A DNA stretch of 24,695 nt from RBG-16-57-9 sp964529745 (GCA_964529745.1 CAZGZR010000038.1:1-24695), one strand, 5' to 3'. Positions 15,244-23,039 are shown, numbered from the stretch's first letter. The notes: a model not told the origin generated them from the sequence alone. Program-made: numbers and translations.

Positions 15244-16569
15244 CTATATCTGCGCGTCCTCGGGCTCCTTAACCAGGAACAGGACCATGAGGGCGCACAC
15301 GAGGATCGCGGCGCTGGTTATTTGCCACGTCAGCGCCGGGTTGTACGCGTATATCTGTCCGCCGGCCCAGGCGCCGAGGGCCGCGGCCGGGAACAGCAGG
15401 AAGCCTCCGCCCCAGAAGTTGCCCCAGCTGATGGTTACCCCGCGCTCGCCGAGGAGGCTGTAGAGGCGGCCCCGACGCTCCCGGGGGATCATGTTGGCTA
15501 TGAGGGTGCTGAACCCTGGGATCATTATCCTGTTGCACATGGATATCGCGGTTATGGCCAGGGTCACCGTCCAGAACCCGGTGGTATACCTGAAGAGGTA
15601 AATGACGGCAGGAGCCGTGAGCATGCCGGCGAGCACGGCCTTCTTGGCGCCCCACGTGTCCACCAGGTGGCCCATGGGTAACGCGAACACCAGGGCAACG
15701 ACGCCGCTAACGAGGTTGACGTTGCCCCAATCGGGCACCGTGACGCCCACCACGGTCTTCGCGTAGACGGACCAGAACGGCGCGCTCATGGCCACGAAGA
15801 ACGCCGCCACCATCTCGATGAGCACGATGGTCTTCAGCGACCTGTTCATCCACTTCAGGGACTCGGCGATGCTCAGGTACGCCTCCTTCATGACCCTCGG
15901 CAGGTCCCTCCAGCCGTACCGGGTGGATTCCTCGTCCTCGATGGTCTCCTCCAGGTACCTGAGCCGCAGGTAGGCCACCAGGAGCCCCGTGAGGAAGGCG
16001 ATGCCCCACGCCAGCTTCACCGCCCGTATCAGGGCAAGGTCCTCGCTGAGGCCGCTGGTGGCTTGGAAGTACGCGATCATCTGGCCCCCGACGAAGGGGG
16101 CGATGATGCGTATGGCCTGGGGCACCGCCATCATCACCGCGAAGCCCCTGCCGCGCACCCCCGGGGGTAGGCTGTCGCTGCTCAGTGCGTTCATGGCCGG
16201 CGAGTAGAATAGTAGGAACTGGGCGAGGAACTGGCCAAGGGCGAGTGTCTGCCAGCTGTTGGCGATAATGAACGGTATGTGGGCGAAGGCGTAGAGGATT
16301 GTGCTGTACCCGATGAGCTTTACCCTCCCAGCCTTGTCGGCGAGGAAGCCCCCCACCGGGTATAGAACCATGCCGGCGAGGATGCCTATGCTGCTTATGA
16401 GGCCCACCTCCCTCTCCGTGCCTCCCAGGGCGAGGACGTAGAAGCTGAAGTAGGGGTAGACTATGCTGGTGCTGGCGGACCAGAGCACCCTGCAGATCAT
16501 CAGAGTCCTGATGTTTCCGCGGATGAACCAGAACATGCCCTTCTGTTCCAGCGCCTCTGCCTCAGCCAC
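15244..16569 (-). CDS. MFS transporter, tandem paralogue A (441 aa)
   Basis: This protein has twelve membrane segments. Conserved stretches shared with the next gene include WSASTSIVYP, LALGGTEREVGL, YPVGGFLADKAGRVKLIGYST (TM2-3 signature region), PAMNALSSDSLPPGVRGRG, and near the end GRLYSLLGERGVTISWGNFWG. Substrate unknown. The start is GTG 16569 with a TATA-like CTTAAG at 16592-16597; the nearest ATG is residue 12, just before MFWF. It sits 40 nt before the AOR gene and may share its transcript, which makes a role in moving an AOR-related acid or aldehyde precursor possible but unproven. Confidence 0.85.
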   Translation of the reverse strand: MAEAEALEQKGMFWFIRGNIRTLMICRVLWSASTSIVYPYFSFYVLALGGTEREVGLISSIGILAGMVLYPVGGFLADKAGRVKLIGYSTILYAFAHIPFIIANSWQTLALGQFLAQFLLFYSPAMNALSSDSLPPGVRGRGFAVMMAVPQAIRIIAPFVGGQMIAYFQATSGLSEDLALIRAVKLAWGIAFLTGLLVAYLRLRYLEETIEDEESTRYGWRDLPRVMKEAYLSIAESLKWMNRSLKTIVLIEMVAAFFVAMSAPFWSVYAKTVVGVTVPDWGNVNLVSGVVALVFALPMGHLVDTWGAKKAVLAGMLTAPAVIYLFRYTTGFWTVTLAITAISMCNRIMIPGFSTLIANMIPRERRGRLYSLLGERGVTISWGNFWGGGFLLFPAAALGAWAGGQIYAYNPALTWQITSAAILVCALMVLFLVKEPEDAQI

Positions 16570-16591
16570 CCTCTTTCTCCCCGGTTAACGT

Positions 16592-16597
16592 CTTAAG
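16592..16597 (-). promoter_or_regulatory. Possible TATA box of MFS paralogue A
   Basis: CTTAAG, flanked by further A/T-rich TTAAC and TTAAAC, is centred about 26 nt before GTG 16569. It falls in the 65-bp spacer between the two paralogues, so each probably has its own promoter. Confidence 0.4.
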
Positions 16598-16634
16598 GGT
16601 TAAACGGCGTGTGATAACGGTTTCGGGCTTGAGT

Positions 16635-17960
16635 CTATTGCTGAGCCTCCTCGGGCTCGTGGACGAAAAGGTAGATGAGCGCGGCGCAGACCAGCAGCGC
16701 TGCGCTGGCGATGATCCACGGAAGGTTGGGGTCCAACGTGTACACGTATCCGCCCACGTAGGCACCCACGGCGGCGGGTGGGAACAGCAGGAAGCCTCCG
16801 CCCCAGAAGTTGCCGAAGCTCACCGTTATCCCGCGTTCGCCTATGAGGCTGTAGAGTCGTCCGTGGCGGGTCCGGGGGATGATGTTGGCTATTATGGTGC
16901 TGAACGCCGGCATCATTATGTTGTTGCAGAGGCTGAGCCCCACGAGGACGGCGGCGACGCCGACGAAGCCCCCCGAGTACTGGTACCCGAAGACGATGAG
17001 AGGCGCCGCGAACATCCCCAGGAGTATCATCCTCCTGGGGCCCACCCTGTCAGTGACCGAGCCGAGGGGGAACGCCGCCAGTATCCCTACGAGGCCGCTG
17101 ATGAACATGATGAGGCCCCACTGGCTCTCCGCGAGCCCTATGACCTTCTTGGCGTAGACGACGTAGAAGGGGGCGCTCATGGCTATGAAGAAGCTGGCGA
17201 ACATCTCGATGCCGACGATGACCCTGAGGCTCGGGGTCATCCACTTTAGGCTTTCCATGATGCTCCTGTAAGCCGGCACCACCATCTTGGGTATCTGCCT
17301 GAAGCTGAATCCCTCGCCGCCCTCCTCCTCCGTGACCGTCTCCTTCAGGTAGCGGAGCCGTAGCCAGGCCACCAGCAGCCCGGTCAGGAATGCCACCGTC
17401 CAGCATATCCTCACCGCCAACACTATGGCTTGGTCGCTGGTCAGGCCGCTGGTGAGCTTGAACCACTCGATGACGTAGCCCCCGACGACGGGCGCCACGA
17501 CCCTGACGGCCCCCGGAACGGCCATCATCATGGCGAAGCCTCTGCCCCTCACGCCGGGGGGCAGGCTGTCCGCCTCTAGGGCGTTCATGGCGGGCATGTA
17601 GAATAGCAGCAGCTGGCTCATGAACTGGCCCAGCGCTATCATCCTCCAGTCGTTGGCCACGACGAAGAAGAGGTGGGCGAAGGCGTAGATGAAGGTGCTG
17701 TACCCTATGAGTTTGACGCGGCCCGACCTGTCGGCGATGTAGCCGCCCACAGGGTACAGGATCATGCCGGCGAGGATGCCCAACGCGTTGATGAGTCCCA
17801 CCTCGGTCTCGGTCCCGCCCAGCGCCAGTATGTAGAGGCTGAAGAACGGGTAGACTATGCTCGTGCTCGCGGACCAGATGACCCTGCAGAACATCAGGAC
17901 CTTGACGTTGCCCTGCACGAACCAGAACATGCTTCTCCGAGGCTGCAGCTCCTCCCCCAT
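16635..17960 (-). CDS. MFS transporter, tandem paralogue B (441 aa)
   Basis: The protein has exactly the same length as paralogue A and is highly similar along its whole length; by eye well over half of the residues match, with runs such as WSASTSIVYP, RVKLIGYST, SLPPGVRGRGFA and NFWGGGFLLFP in the same positions. The cytoplasmic loop between TM6 and TM7 is the most different part (KETVTEEEGGEGFSFRQ against EETIEDEESTRYGWRD). This is a tandem duplication with probable divergence of substrate or regulation. ATG 17960 is the start; the nearest TATA-like TTATTAG (18001-18008 region) leaves an 18-nt leader. The TIGR04076 gene lies 75 nt upstream on the same strand. Confidence 0.85.
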   Translation of the reverse strand: MGEELQPRRSMFWFVQGNVKVLMFCRVIWSASTSIVYPFFSLYILALGGTETEVGLINALGILAGMILYPVGGYIADRSGRVKLIGYSTFIYAFAHLFFVVANDWRMIALGQFMSQLLLFYMPAMNALEADSLPPGVRGRGFAMMMAVPGAVRVVAPVVGGYVIEWFKLTSGLTSDQAIVLAVRICWTVAFLTGLLVAWLRLRYLKETVTEEEGGEGFSFRQIPKMVVPAYRSIMESLKWMTPSLRVIVGIEMFASFFIAMSAPFYVVYAKKVIGLAESQWGLIMFISGLVGILAAFPLGSVTDRVGPRRMILLGMFAAPLIVFGYQYSGGFVGVAAVLVGLSLCNNIMMPAFSTIIANIIPRTRHGRLYSLIGERGITVSFGNFWGGGFLLFPPAAVGAYVGGYVYTLDPNLPWIIASAALLVCAALIYLFVHEPEEAQQ

Positions 17961-18035
17961 AGACGCCCCCCAGGGATTCTTTGAGGGGAATGCCGCCTAG
18001 CTAATAAGCCTTATTCTAAAGCTACGGGGGCTGTC

Positions 18036-18296
18036 CTACTTCTTCCTCGTGACCTTGAATGTGACTAGGTTGTACCGGTCCGGGCACTCGTACGTGAACT
18101 CGTCGTTGTCCATCCAGGGTATCTGGCCGCCGTAGCACATGTTCATCAGCGTGGGGAACAGGTCGTGGTAGCAGTACCCGCAGATGCCGCCGGTCTTGTG
18201 GGTGTTCACCAGGAACCTGTCGCCCACCTCGTGGCCTGCGCTGCAGTTCTTCAGTATGCTCACAACCTCCGCCTCGTAAACGGGTTCCTCAGACAA
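18036..18296 (-). CDS. TIGR04076 family protein, 86 aa, cysteine-rich
   Basis: The pattern NCSAGHEVGDRFLV, then TGGICGYCYHDLFPTL, MCYGGQIPW and YECPDRYNLVTFKVTR is the signature of TIGR04076 proteins: C-x-x-GH near the N-terminus, a C-x-x-C in the middle, C-x-G-G, and a C-P-D near the end. Function is not established; the conserved cysteines suggest metal binding or redox sensing. The start is TTG 18296 (no ATG is available that keeps the conserved VEVVSIL strand). It is divergent from the class A beta-lactamase-like gene, and the ~80-bp spacer carries a GGGTT/AACCC inverted repeat (18325-18337 region). Confidence 0.8.
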   Translation of the reverse strand: MSEEPVYEAEVVSILKNCSAGHEVGDRFLVNTHKTGGICGYCYHDLFPTLMNMCYGGQIPWMDNDEFTYECPDRYNLVTFKVTRKK

Positions 18297-18375
18297 TGCC
18301 GCTCAACAAGTTATGCCCTGTCTGGGTTGAAAAACCCTGCTAAGGTTTTTGGGCTCTAGGCTACCATGTATATCC

Positions 18376-19260
18376 ATGACTCTAGATGGAGTGCTGAAGG
18401 GAGCCTCCGAGGGCTTCAACGGCGCGCTGGGGGTGTCGGTCAAACACCTGGGCACCGGCGAGTCGGCTAACCTCAACGGCGACAGGCTGTTCCCCACGGC
18501 CAGCGTCTTCAAGGTCCCTGTGCTTGTGGAGTTCTACAGGCAGGCGGAGCGGGGCGCCCTGAGCCCCGACCAGCAGGTGATCCTCACGGAGCGGGACAAG
18601 GTGCCCGGCTCCGGGATACTCAAAGAGCTCTCCGAGGGCCTGAGCGTCAGCCTCAGGGACCTCATCAGCCTAATGATGATGGTGAGCGACAACACCGCCA
18701 CCGACCTCATCGCTGGCAGGGTGGGCTTCGACAACGTCAACAAGACCCTCGACGAGCTGGGGCTCCACAGGACCCGGGTGGCGAAGTACTGCAGGGAGAT
18801 ACTCTTCGACCTCGTCGGCGTAAACGACATACCCCTGGAGGAGATGACCATCGACCTGTTCGATGAGTTGAGCGAGGCGGGGGAGTACGGCGGCAGCTGG
18901 AGCCTGGGGGTCGAGGACAACGACATCACCACGCCCAACGAGATGACGAGGCTCTTGGAGCTCATAGTGAACGGGGAGGCAGCCGGCAGGGAGAGCTGCG
19001 ACGAGATACTGGGCATCATGGAGAAATGCCAGACAGGGCAGTACCGGATACCCAAGTACCTGCCCAAGAAGGAGGTGATGCTCCAACGGAAGACGGGGTC
19101 CCTGCCCGGCATCAGGAACGACGTCGCAGTGGTGACCGTCAAGCCGTCCGGAGAAAAGTACGTCATAAGCTGCTTCACCATGGACGCAGAGGACGTCTAC
19201 GAGGCCGAGGAGACCATAGCCACCGTCAGCAGGGAAGTCTACGACTACTTCACCAGTTAA
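18376..19260 (+). CDS. Class A beta-lactamase-like serine hydrolase without signal peptide
   Basis: This 294-residue protein has the three class A motifs: S43-V-F-K46 in FPTASVFKVPV, S104-D-N106 in MVSDNTATD, and K239-T-G in QRKTGSLPG. SxxK-to-SDN spacing (61) equals that of TEM-type enzymes, but SDN to KTG is about 30 residues longer, and no clear E-x-x-L-N omega-loop motif is seen; the extra part lies around VGVNDIPLEEMTIDLFDEL. No signal peptide or membrane anchor is visible, so it is predicted to be cytoplasmic. Activity on beta-lactams is not implied: related proteins act as esterases or peptidases. ATG 18376 was chosen over TTG 18349 because the conserved fold begins after it. Confidence 0.8.
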   Translation: MTLDGVLKGASEGFNGALGVSVKHLGTGESANLNGDRLFPTASVFKVPVLVEFYRQAERGALSPDQQVILTERDKVPGSGILKELSEGLSVSLRDLISLMMMVSDNTATDLIAGRVGFDNVNKTLDELGLHRTRVAKYCREILFDLVGVNDIPLEEMTIDLFDELSEAGEYGGSWSLGVEDNDITTPNEMTRLLELIVNGEAAGRESCDEILGIMEKCQTGQYRIPKYLPKKEVMLQRKTGSLPGIRNDVAVVTVKPSGEKYVISCFTMDAEDVYEAEETIATVSREVYDYFTS

Positions 19261-19343
19261 AACACATCTGCTGCCCTGAACGGAGACTTGCGTTGAAAGC
19301 CTCGGCCCCAGCGTTGAGCGCTCCGCCGTCCCGCCGTTCACTG

Positions 19344-19352
19344 TTTTTATTT
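19344..19352 (+). promoter_or_regulatory. TATA box of the ferredoxin gene
   Basis: TTTTTATTT gives a predicted transcription start near 19375. The ferredoxin TTG at 19382 is preceded by GGTGA at 19373-19377, a Shine-Dalgarno-like sequence. Confidence 0.5.
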
Positions 19353-19381
19353 AACGGCTACGCTCTCTATTTGGTGATAAA

Positions 19382-19588
19382 TTGCCCAAAGTAACAGTTG
19401 ATCTTGATAAGTGCGTCGGCGCCGGCGTCTGCAAGAGCGTCTGCCCGGTGGACGTCTACGAGCTCGTGGAGATGCCCGAGTACAACAACGAGACCAAGGC
19501 CGTCCCGGAGCGCATGGAGGACTGCATAATGTGCCTGGCGTGCGTGAACGGGTGCCCCGAGCAGGCCATTACGGTGGAGGAAGAGTAG
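19382..19588 (+). CDS. Small ferredoxin, one [4Fe-4S] plus probable [3Fe-4S] site
   Basis: This 68-residue electron carrier has two cluster-binding motifs. The second is complete: C48-x2-C51-x2-C54-x3-C58-P. The first lacks its second cysteine, which is Ala14: C11-x2-A-x2-C17-x3-C21-P, so it probably binds [3Fe-4S], as in archaeal seven-iron ferredoxins where that position is Asp or another residue. It could accept electrons from oxidoreductases such as AOR-type enzymes, but no neighbour proves this. The start is TTG 19382 with GGTGA just upstream. The VIT1-like gene follows 106 nt downstream with its own TATA box. Confidence 0.9.
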   Translation: MPKVTVDLDKCVGAGVCKSVCPVDVYELVEMPEYNNETKAVPERMEDCIMCLACVNGCPEQAITVEEE

Positions 19589-19610
19589 ACCCCGCCCGGA
19601 GGCCAGCTCG

Positions 19611-19625
19611 CTCAACCTTTTATTG
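19611..19625 (+). terminator. T-rich tract after the ferredoxin gene
   Basis: The sequence CCTTTTATTG lies about 25-37 nt past the ferredoxin stop, in a GC-rich setting. Oligo-T tracts of this kind end archaeal transcripts. It is short, so support is modest. Confidence 0.3.
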
Positions 19626-19662
19626 CTAGACGACGAACCCCGCTCACTGGCGCCCTAGCCCG

Positions 19663-19670
19663 ATTTATTT
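19663..19670 (+). promoter_or_regulatory. TATA box of the ferritin-like/VIT1 gene
   Basis: ATTTATTT is centred about 28 nt before ATG 19695, giving a leaderless transcript. Confidence 0.6.
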
Positions 19671-19694
19671 ACTCCCGAGGGATACGTTACCCTG

Positions 19695-20567
19695 ATGGAC
19701 ACGGAGCTGACCACGGAACAGAGGAACAGCCTGCTGGTCGAGCAGCAGAACGAGATGGACAGCCACCACATATACAGTCGGCTGTCCCGGATGATGGACG
19801 ACGAGGGCAACAGGGCGGTCCTCGCCCACATATCAGAGGACGAGCTCAGGCACTACACGTTCCTCGGCGGCCTCACGGGCGAGGAGCTGAAGCCCAGAGA
19901 GGCGAAGATATCCTGGTACGTTTTCCTTGCCCGGGCGCTGGGGCTCACCTTCGCCGTGAAGCTCATGGAAGCCGGGGAGGAGGACGCCCAGGAGGCGTAC
20001 GGCGGCCTAACTTCGGTGCCGGGCGTCGAGGAGCTCATCGAGGATGAGGAGGAGCACGAGCACAGGCTCATAGCCATGATTGACGAGGAGAGGCTCAGGT
20101 ACGTTGGCAGCGTGGTGCTTGGGCTCAACGACGCCTTGGTGGAGCTCACGGGTACCCTGGCGGGTCTTAGCTTCGCGTTCCAGAACAATAGGCTCATAGC
20201 TTTGAGCGGCCTCATCACCGGCATAGCGGCTAGCATGAGCATGGGCGCCAGCGAGTACCTGAGCACCCGGGCGGAGGGAGGCGAGGACGCGTTGAAGGCC
20301 AGCCTCTACACGGGGGCGGCGTACGTGTTGACGGTGATGTTCCTGGTGGCACCGTTCTTCGCTTTCGACAGCTACACCGTGAGCCTGCCCGTGACGCTGC
20401 TGCTGGCGGTGCTCATCATAATGGTCTTTAACTACTACGTCTCGGTAGCCCGGGGCCTGTGCTTCAGGAGGCAGTTCGCTGAGATGGCCGGGATAAGCCT
20501 CGGCGTCTCGGCGCTGAGCTTCATGGTTGGTGTCCTGGTCAAGACGTTTCTAGGGGTAGAAGTGTAG
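19695..20567 (+). CDS. Ferritin-like domain fused to VIT1/CCC1-type iron/manganese transporter
   Basis: This 290-residue protein combines two domains. Residues 1-135 form a rubrerythrin-like four-helix bundle with the expected di-iron ligands (E20 and nearby H24 in QQNEMDSHH, E50 and H53 in EDELRHY, E120 and H123 in DEEEHEHR). Residues 136-290 contain four to five membrane segments with the VIT1/CCC1 hallmarks VLGLNDALVELTGTLAGL and GASEYLS. Proteins of this architecture are thought to oxidise or hold ferrous iron and export it or store it. It stands behind the ferredoxin but has its own TATA box. ATG 19695 is secure. Confidence 0.88.
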   Translation: MDTELTTEQRNSLLVEQQNEMDSHHIYSRLSRMMDDEGNRAVLAHISEDELRHYTFLGGLTGEELKPREAKISWYVFLARALGLTFAVKLMEAGEEDAQEAYGGLTSVPGVEELIEDEEEHEHRLIAMIDEERLRYVGSVVLGLNDALVELTGTLAGLSFAFQNNRLIALSGLITGIAASMSMGASEYLSTRAEGGEDALKASLYTGAAYVLTVMFLVAPFFAFDSYTVSLPVTLLLAVLIIMVFNYYVSVARGLCFRRQFAEMAGISLGVSALSFMVGVLVKTFLGVEV

Positions 20568-20577
20568 CCGGCCGCGC

Positions 20578-21495
20578 TCAGCCCTCGTTGTATATGGGGT
20601 TGGTCCACGCGGTCCTCCCCTCGTAGTCGGTGACCTCCACCCTGACGTAGGTCTCGCCGGGGCGCCCCGGGTAAGCCGCGGCGGTGAGGGGCCCGTCCAT
20701 GGCGTGGAACTTCATGCCTAGGCTGGGCGTGGATACGAAGCTTATGCTCTTGACGGGGCTGCACTCGACGGTTATGACGCCGTCGTCCCGTATGACCAGG
20801 CTCTTTATCTCGGGGCCCGTGCTGCTGTAGAAGAGCCCGTCCCTCATGCTTTTCATTATGGACTCGCGGCTCAGCGACTCTGCCTTCACGCTGATCCACG
20901 CGCCGCAGGCGTCCAGGGGCATGGTGGGCCTGTCGGCTCCGTGGTGGTCGTCCACCGCGTATATCGTGGGCCGCCTCCCCGCCGCTATGACGCCGTCTAT
21001 GTGGGCCGCGCTGAGGCCCGTGTTGCGCTCGTACATGCAGCTGGTGTTGTATATCTCGATACCGTGGTACCTGTCCAGCGCCATCATGTCCCGATGGCTG
21101 AGGCCCGACCAGTAGGGGTGGGCGAGGATGGGGATGCCGCCGATCTTGTTGACGTGGTCCACCACCCGCTGGGGGTCGAGGCCCCTGTCGAAATCGGTGA
21201 ACGGCAGCGTCTCGTCCACTCCCAGCGCGACCAGGTGGTACAGGGTGCCGGCGTGGGAACTGCCTACGCATATCTCCTCGCCGGGGACGAGGAGGAAGCC
21301 GGGCCCCCCCAGGCCCCTCGTGTCGGCGACCACGCTGTGGTCCGTCACCGAGAGGAAGTCGTACCCGGCGTCCCTGTATATATCGACGAGCTTCTCCGGG
21401 GTACGGGTGCCGTCGGATATGGTGGTGTGGGCGTGGACGTTGCCCTTGTACCATCTGCCCGGCGCCTTGAACGGGTCTGCGAAGCGTCTCTTCAA
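20578..21495 (-). CDS. PHP-domain metallo-phosphoesterase-like protein (CehA/McbA type)
   Basis: This 305-residue protein has a PHP domain from about 15 to 190: GNVHAHTTISDG (H21, H23), SVTDHSVV (D52, H53), PGEEI (E73), ILAHPYW (H126) and AVDDHHG (D182-H184). These are the metal ligands of PHP hydrolases. The last ~100 residues form a beta-rich domain (SSTGPEIKSLVIRDDGVITVE...PIYNEG), as in COG0613/CehA-McbA proteins. It probably hydrolyses a phosphoester or a related ester in the cytoplasm; no substrate can be inferred. The start is TTG 21495, with no in-frame ATG that keeps the N-terminus. It converges with the VIT1 gene with a 10-nt gap. Confidence 0.85.
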   Translation of the reverse strand: MKRRFADPFKAPGRWYKGNVHAHTTISDGTRTPEKLVDIYRDAGYDFLSVTDHSVVADTRGLGGPGFLLVPGEEICVGSSHAGTLYHLVALGVDETLPFTDFDRGLDPQRVVDHVNKIGGIPILAHPYWSGLSHRDMMALDRYHGIEIYNTSCMYERNTGLSAAHIDGVIAAGRRPTIYAVDDHHGADRPTMPLDACGAWISVKAESLSRESIMKSMRDGLFYSSTGPEIKSLVIRDDGVITVECSPVKSISFVSTPSLGMKFHAMDGPLTAAAYPGRPGETYVRVEVTDYEGRTAWTNPIYNEG

Positions 21496-21786
21496 CTCGA
21501 ATCCATATTGAGTAGGGGGACGAGGATATCAGGTTTCTCAGGCGGACGGTTACCGCCAATTCTGATCAGATTATGGTGACAATCTGAAATTTACTTATTA
21601 CCTGATTCACGTCTGCTTCTTCCAGAGGTGAAGAAGCGAGCATAGGCTGAAGTACTTGGGTATGGGTGAGAAAGGTTTTCTGAGGACGCATCGCTTGCGA
21701 TGGACATTGAGCCTTGAGCCGGTTACCCCCTTGTTTTTCCCTCAGTTTTGGCTGGCTCGAGGCTCTTTTTTTGGCTGGCCGGTTTC
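21496..21786. other. Structured intergenic region, 291 bp
   Basis: There is no credible protein-coding frame. The region is unusually dense in inverted repeats: a GGCGG/CCGCC pair (21541-21557), palindrome TCTGATCAGA (21561-21570), CAGATT/AATCTG (21567-21586), GCTTCTTC/GAAGAAGC (21615-21637) and CATCGC/GCGATG (21689-21702). An 11-base direct repeat TTTTGGCTGGC occurs at 21746 and 21769. AT-rich TTTACTTATTA at 21590-21600 could be a plus-strand TATA box, and T-rich tracts at 21731-21738 and 21764-21772 could end such a transcript. It may hold a plus-strand small RNA or serve the PHP gene as a 5' region. Confidence 0.4.
21615..21637 (+). repeat. 8-bp perfect stem hairpin
   Basis: GCTTCTTC and GAAGAAGC are separated by CAGAGGT. 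The stem is perfect and lies about 20 nt after a candidate plus-strand TATA box. Confidence 0.5.
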
Positions 21787-22503
21787 TCACATGTCGTATA
21801 TTGTTTCGGCGTTGTCGTGCAGCACCCTTTTTAGCTGTTCCTCGTCGAGGCCTGCGACCCGTACCTTGGGTATCTCCCAGGCGGGGTGACCCAGGGGGGT
21901 GTCGCTGCCGTACATGACGCGGTGGTCGCCGAGGCGCGTCACGGCCTCCCTGATCTTGGCGTGCATGGTCATCCCGGCAGTGTCCACGGCGATGTTGGGG
22001 TGGTCCTCGGCCACGTCCAGGGCGGCGTTGATGTAGACTATGTGGCCGTGGCCCATGTGGGCCATAACTATGGTGACGTCGGGGAACCGGTCCGCCAGCC
22101 GCTCGAAGCTCCAGGGGAGGCTCCAAGGCGGGTGGCCGCTGTGGATGAGCACCGGCACCCCGTGCCTGGCGGCGACCTCCATGACTGGGTCCACGACGGG
22201 GCTGTCCGGCAGGAAGTTGTTGAACAGTGGGTTGAGCTTCACCCCCTTGAAGCCCTGGTCCGCTATGGCCTCCTCCGCCTGTGCCGCCGCGTCGGCTTCA
22301 TGCGGGTTCACCCGCACGAGCCCGGTGAACCTGTCGGGGTGCTTCTCTATGGCTTCCCGTGTGAGGGAGTTGGGGAGGGCGGACACCACCGCCTTCTCTA
22401 CGCCGTACTCGTCCATGAGGGCGAGGAGCCCCTCAAGGGTTATGGACTCCCCGAAGACGGGGAACTCGCCCAGGTGGGTGTGTGCGTCTATTATCTTCAT
22501 CAT
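21787..22503 (-). CDS. Amidohydrolase family (ACMSD-like, PF04909) metal-dependent hydrolase
   Basis: This 238-residue TIM-barrel protein begins MMKIIDAHTHLGEF (H8-x-H10), continues with FKGVKLNPLF (K89 region), VLIHSGHPPW (H121), VMAHMG (H149) and ends with MYGSDTPLG (D201). This is the pattern of the amidohydrolase_2/ACMSD group, which includes decarboxylases and lactonases. It is shorter than classical ACMSD. The ATG at 22503 overlaps the stop of the ECF S-component gene (ATGATGA), so the two are translationally coupled and the enzyme probably acts on the imported compound or its derivative. The true start is 22503 or 22500; the frame runs open to 23043 only by chance under the neighbouring gene. 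Confidence 0.85.
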   Translation of the reverse strand: MMKIIDAHTHLGEFPVFGESITLEGLLALMDEYGVEKAVVSALPNSLTREAIEKHPDRFTGLVRVNPHEADAAAQAEEAIADQGFKGVKLNPLFNNFLPDSPVVDPVMEVAARHGVPVLIHSGHPPWSLPWSFERLADRFPDVTIVMAHMGHGHIVYINAALDVAEDHPNIAVDTAGMTMHAKIREAVTRLGDHRVMYGSDTPLGHPAWEIPKVRVAGLDEEQLKRVLHDNAETIYDM

Positions 22504-23039
22504 TGTTTCTCTATGAGGTACGTGACGCCCATTTTTCTCCTTACCGCCGCCAGCACCGCGAGGGTGAGTATGATCTCGAACACGCTCTTGGCTGAGAGGG
22601 TGGTGAGGTCCAGGAACGCGGCGGCGCCGTAGAGCATGTAGTCGTAGAGGAAGTAGCCCACGTTCTTCCAGACGTGGCCGAAGAGGACGGCGGCCACCGA
22701 GTACTTGACGTAGTCTTCCCGGCCGTAGGCTATCTTGCCTATGAGGTAGCCCATGCTGCCTCTGATGAGGATTGTGCCGGGGAAGTATATGATGAACCTG
22801 CTTCCCCAGAGGGGGTTCCAGAGGTCGAAGAGGCCGGCGCCTACGCCGCAGACGAAGGCCCCTATGTTGGGGCCGCAGAGTATGGCGGCTAGGAAGCCGA
22901 CGAGGTTGCCCATGTGCCAGACGCCTAGGGGCGAAGGCATGGGCACGGAGATTGAGGTGGTTATGTAGACGAGGGCGGTGAACACGCTCATCAACGCCAC
23001 CTTCTTGGAGGTGGGGGTGAGCTGGGTCTCTGTTTCCAT
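22500..23039 (-). CDS. ECF transporter S component (substrate-binding membrane subunit)
   Basis: This 179-residue integral membrane protein has about six segments. It follows the S-component pattern: VALMSVFTALVYITTSIS, then GVWHMGNLVGFLAAILCGPNIGAFVCGVGAGLFDL (the N-L-x-x-F-x-x-x-x-C-G-P and G-x-G-x-x-x-D-L motifs), and PGTILIRGSMGYLIG. S components capture vitamins, cofactor precursors or metals and work with shared EcfT and EcfA subunits, which are not in this window. The vitamin cannot be read. ATG 23039 follows an A/T-rich promoter with a 16-bp palindrome, and the gene leads an operon with the amidohydrolase. Confidence 0.82.
   Translation of the reverse strand: METETQLTPTSKKVALMSVFTALVYITTSISVPMPSPLGVWHMGNLVGFLAAILCGPNIGAFVCGVGAGLFDLWNPLWGSRFIIYFPGTILIRGSMGYLIGKIAYGREDYVKYSVAAVLFGHVWKNVGYFLYDYMLYGAAAFLDLTTLSAKSVFEIILTLAVLAAVRRKMGVTYLIEKQ

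Noticed and set aside
17016..17040. Perfect 9-bp stem CCCCAGGAG/CTCCTGGGG
   Set aside because: Lies within MFS paralogue B coding sequence (cytoplasmic RRMILLG loop) and is not matched in paralogue A; probably chance in GC-rich DNA.
18376..19260. Reading the class A-like protein as an acquired antibiotic-resistance gene
   Set aside because: No signal peptide, altered omega-loop region, base and codon use like its neighbours, and no mobile element nearby.
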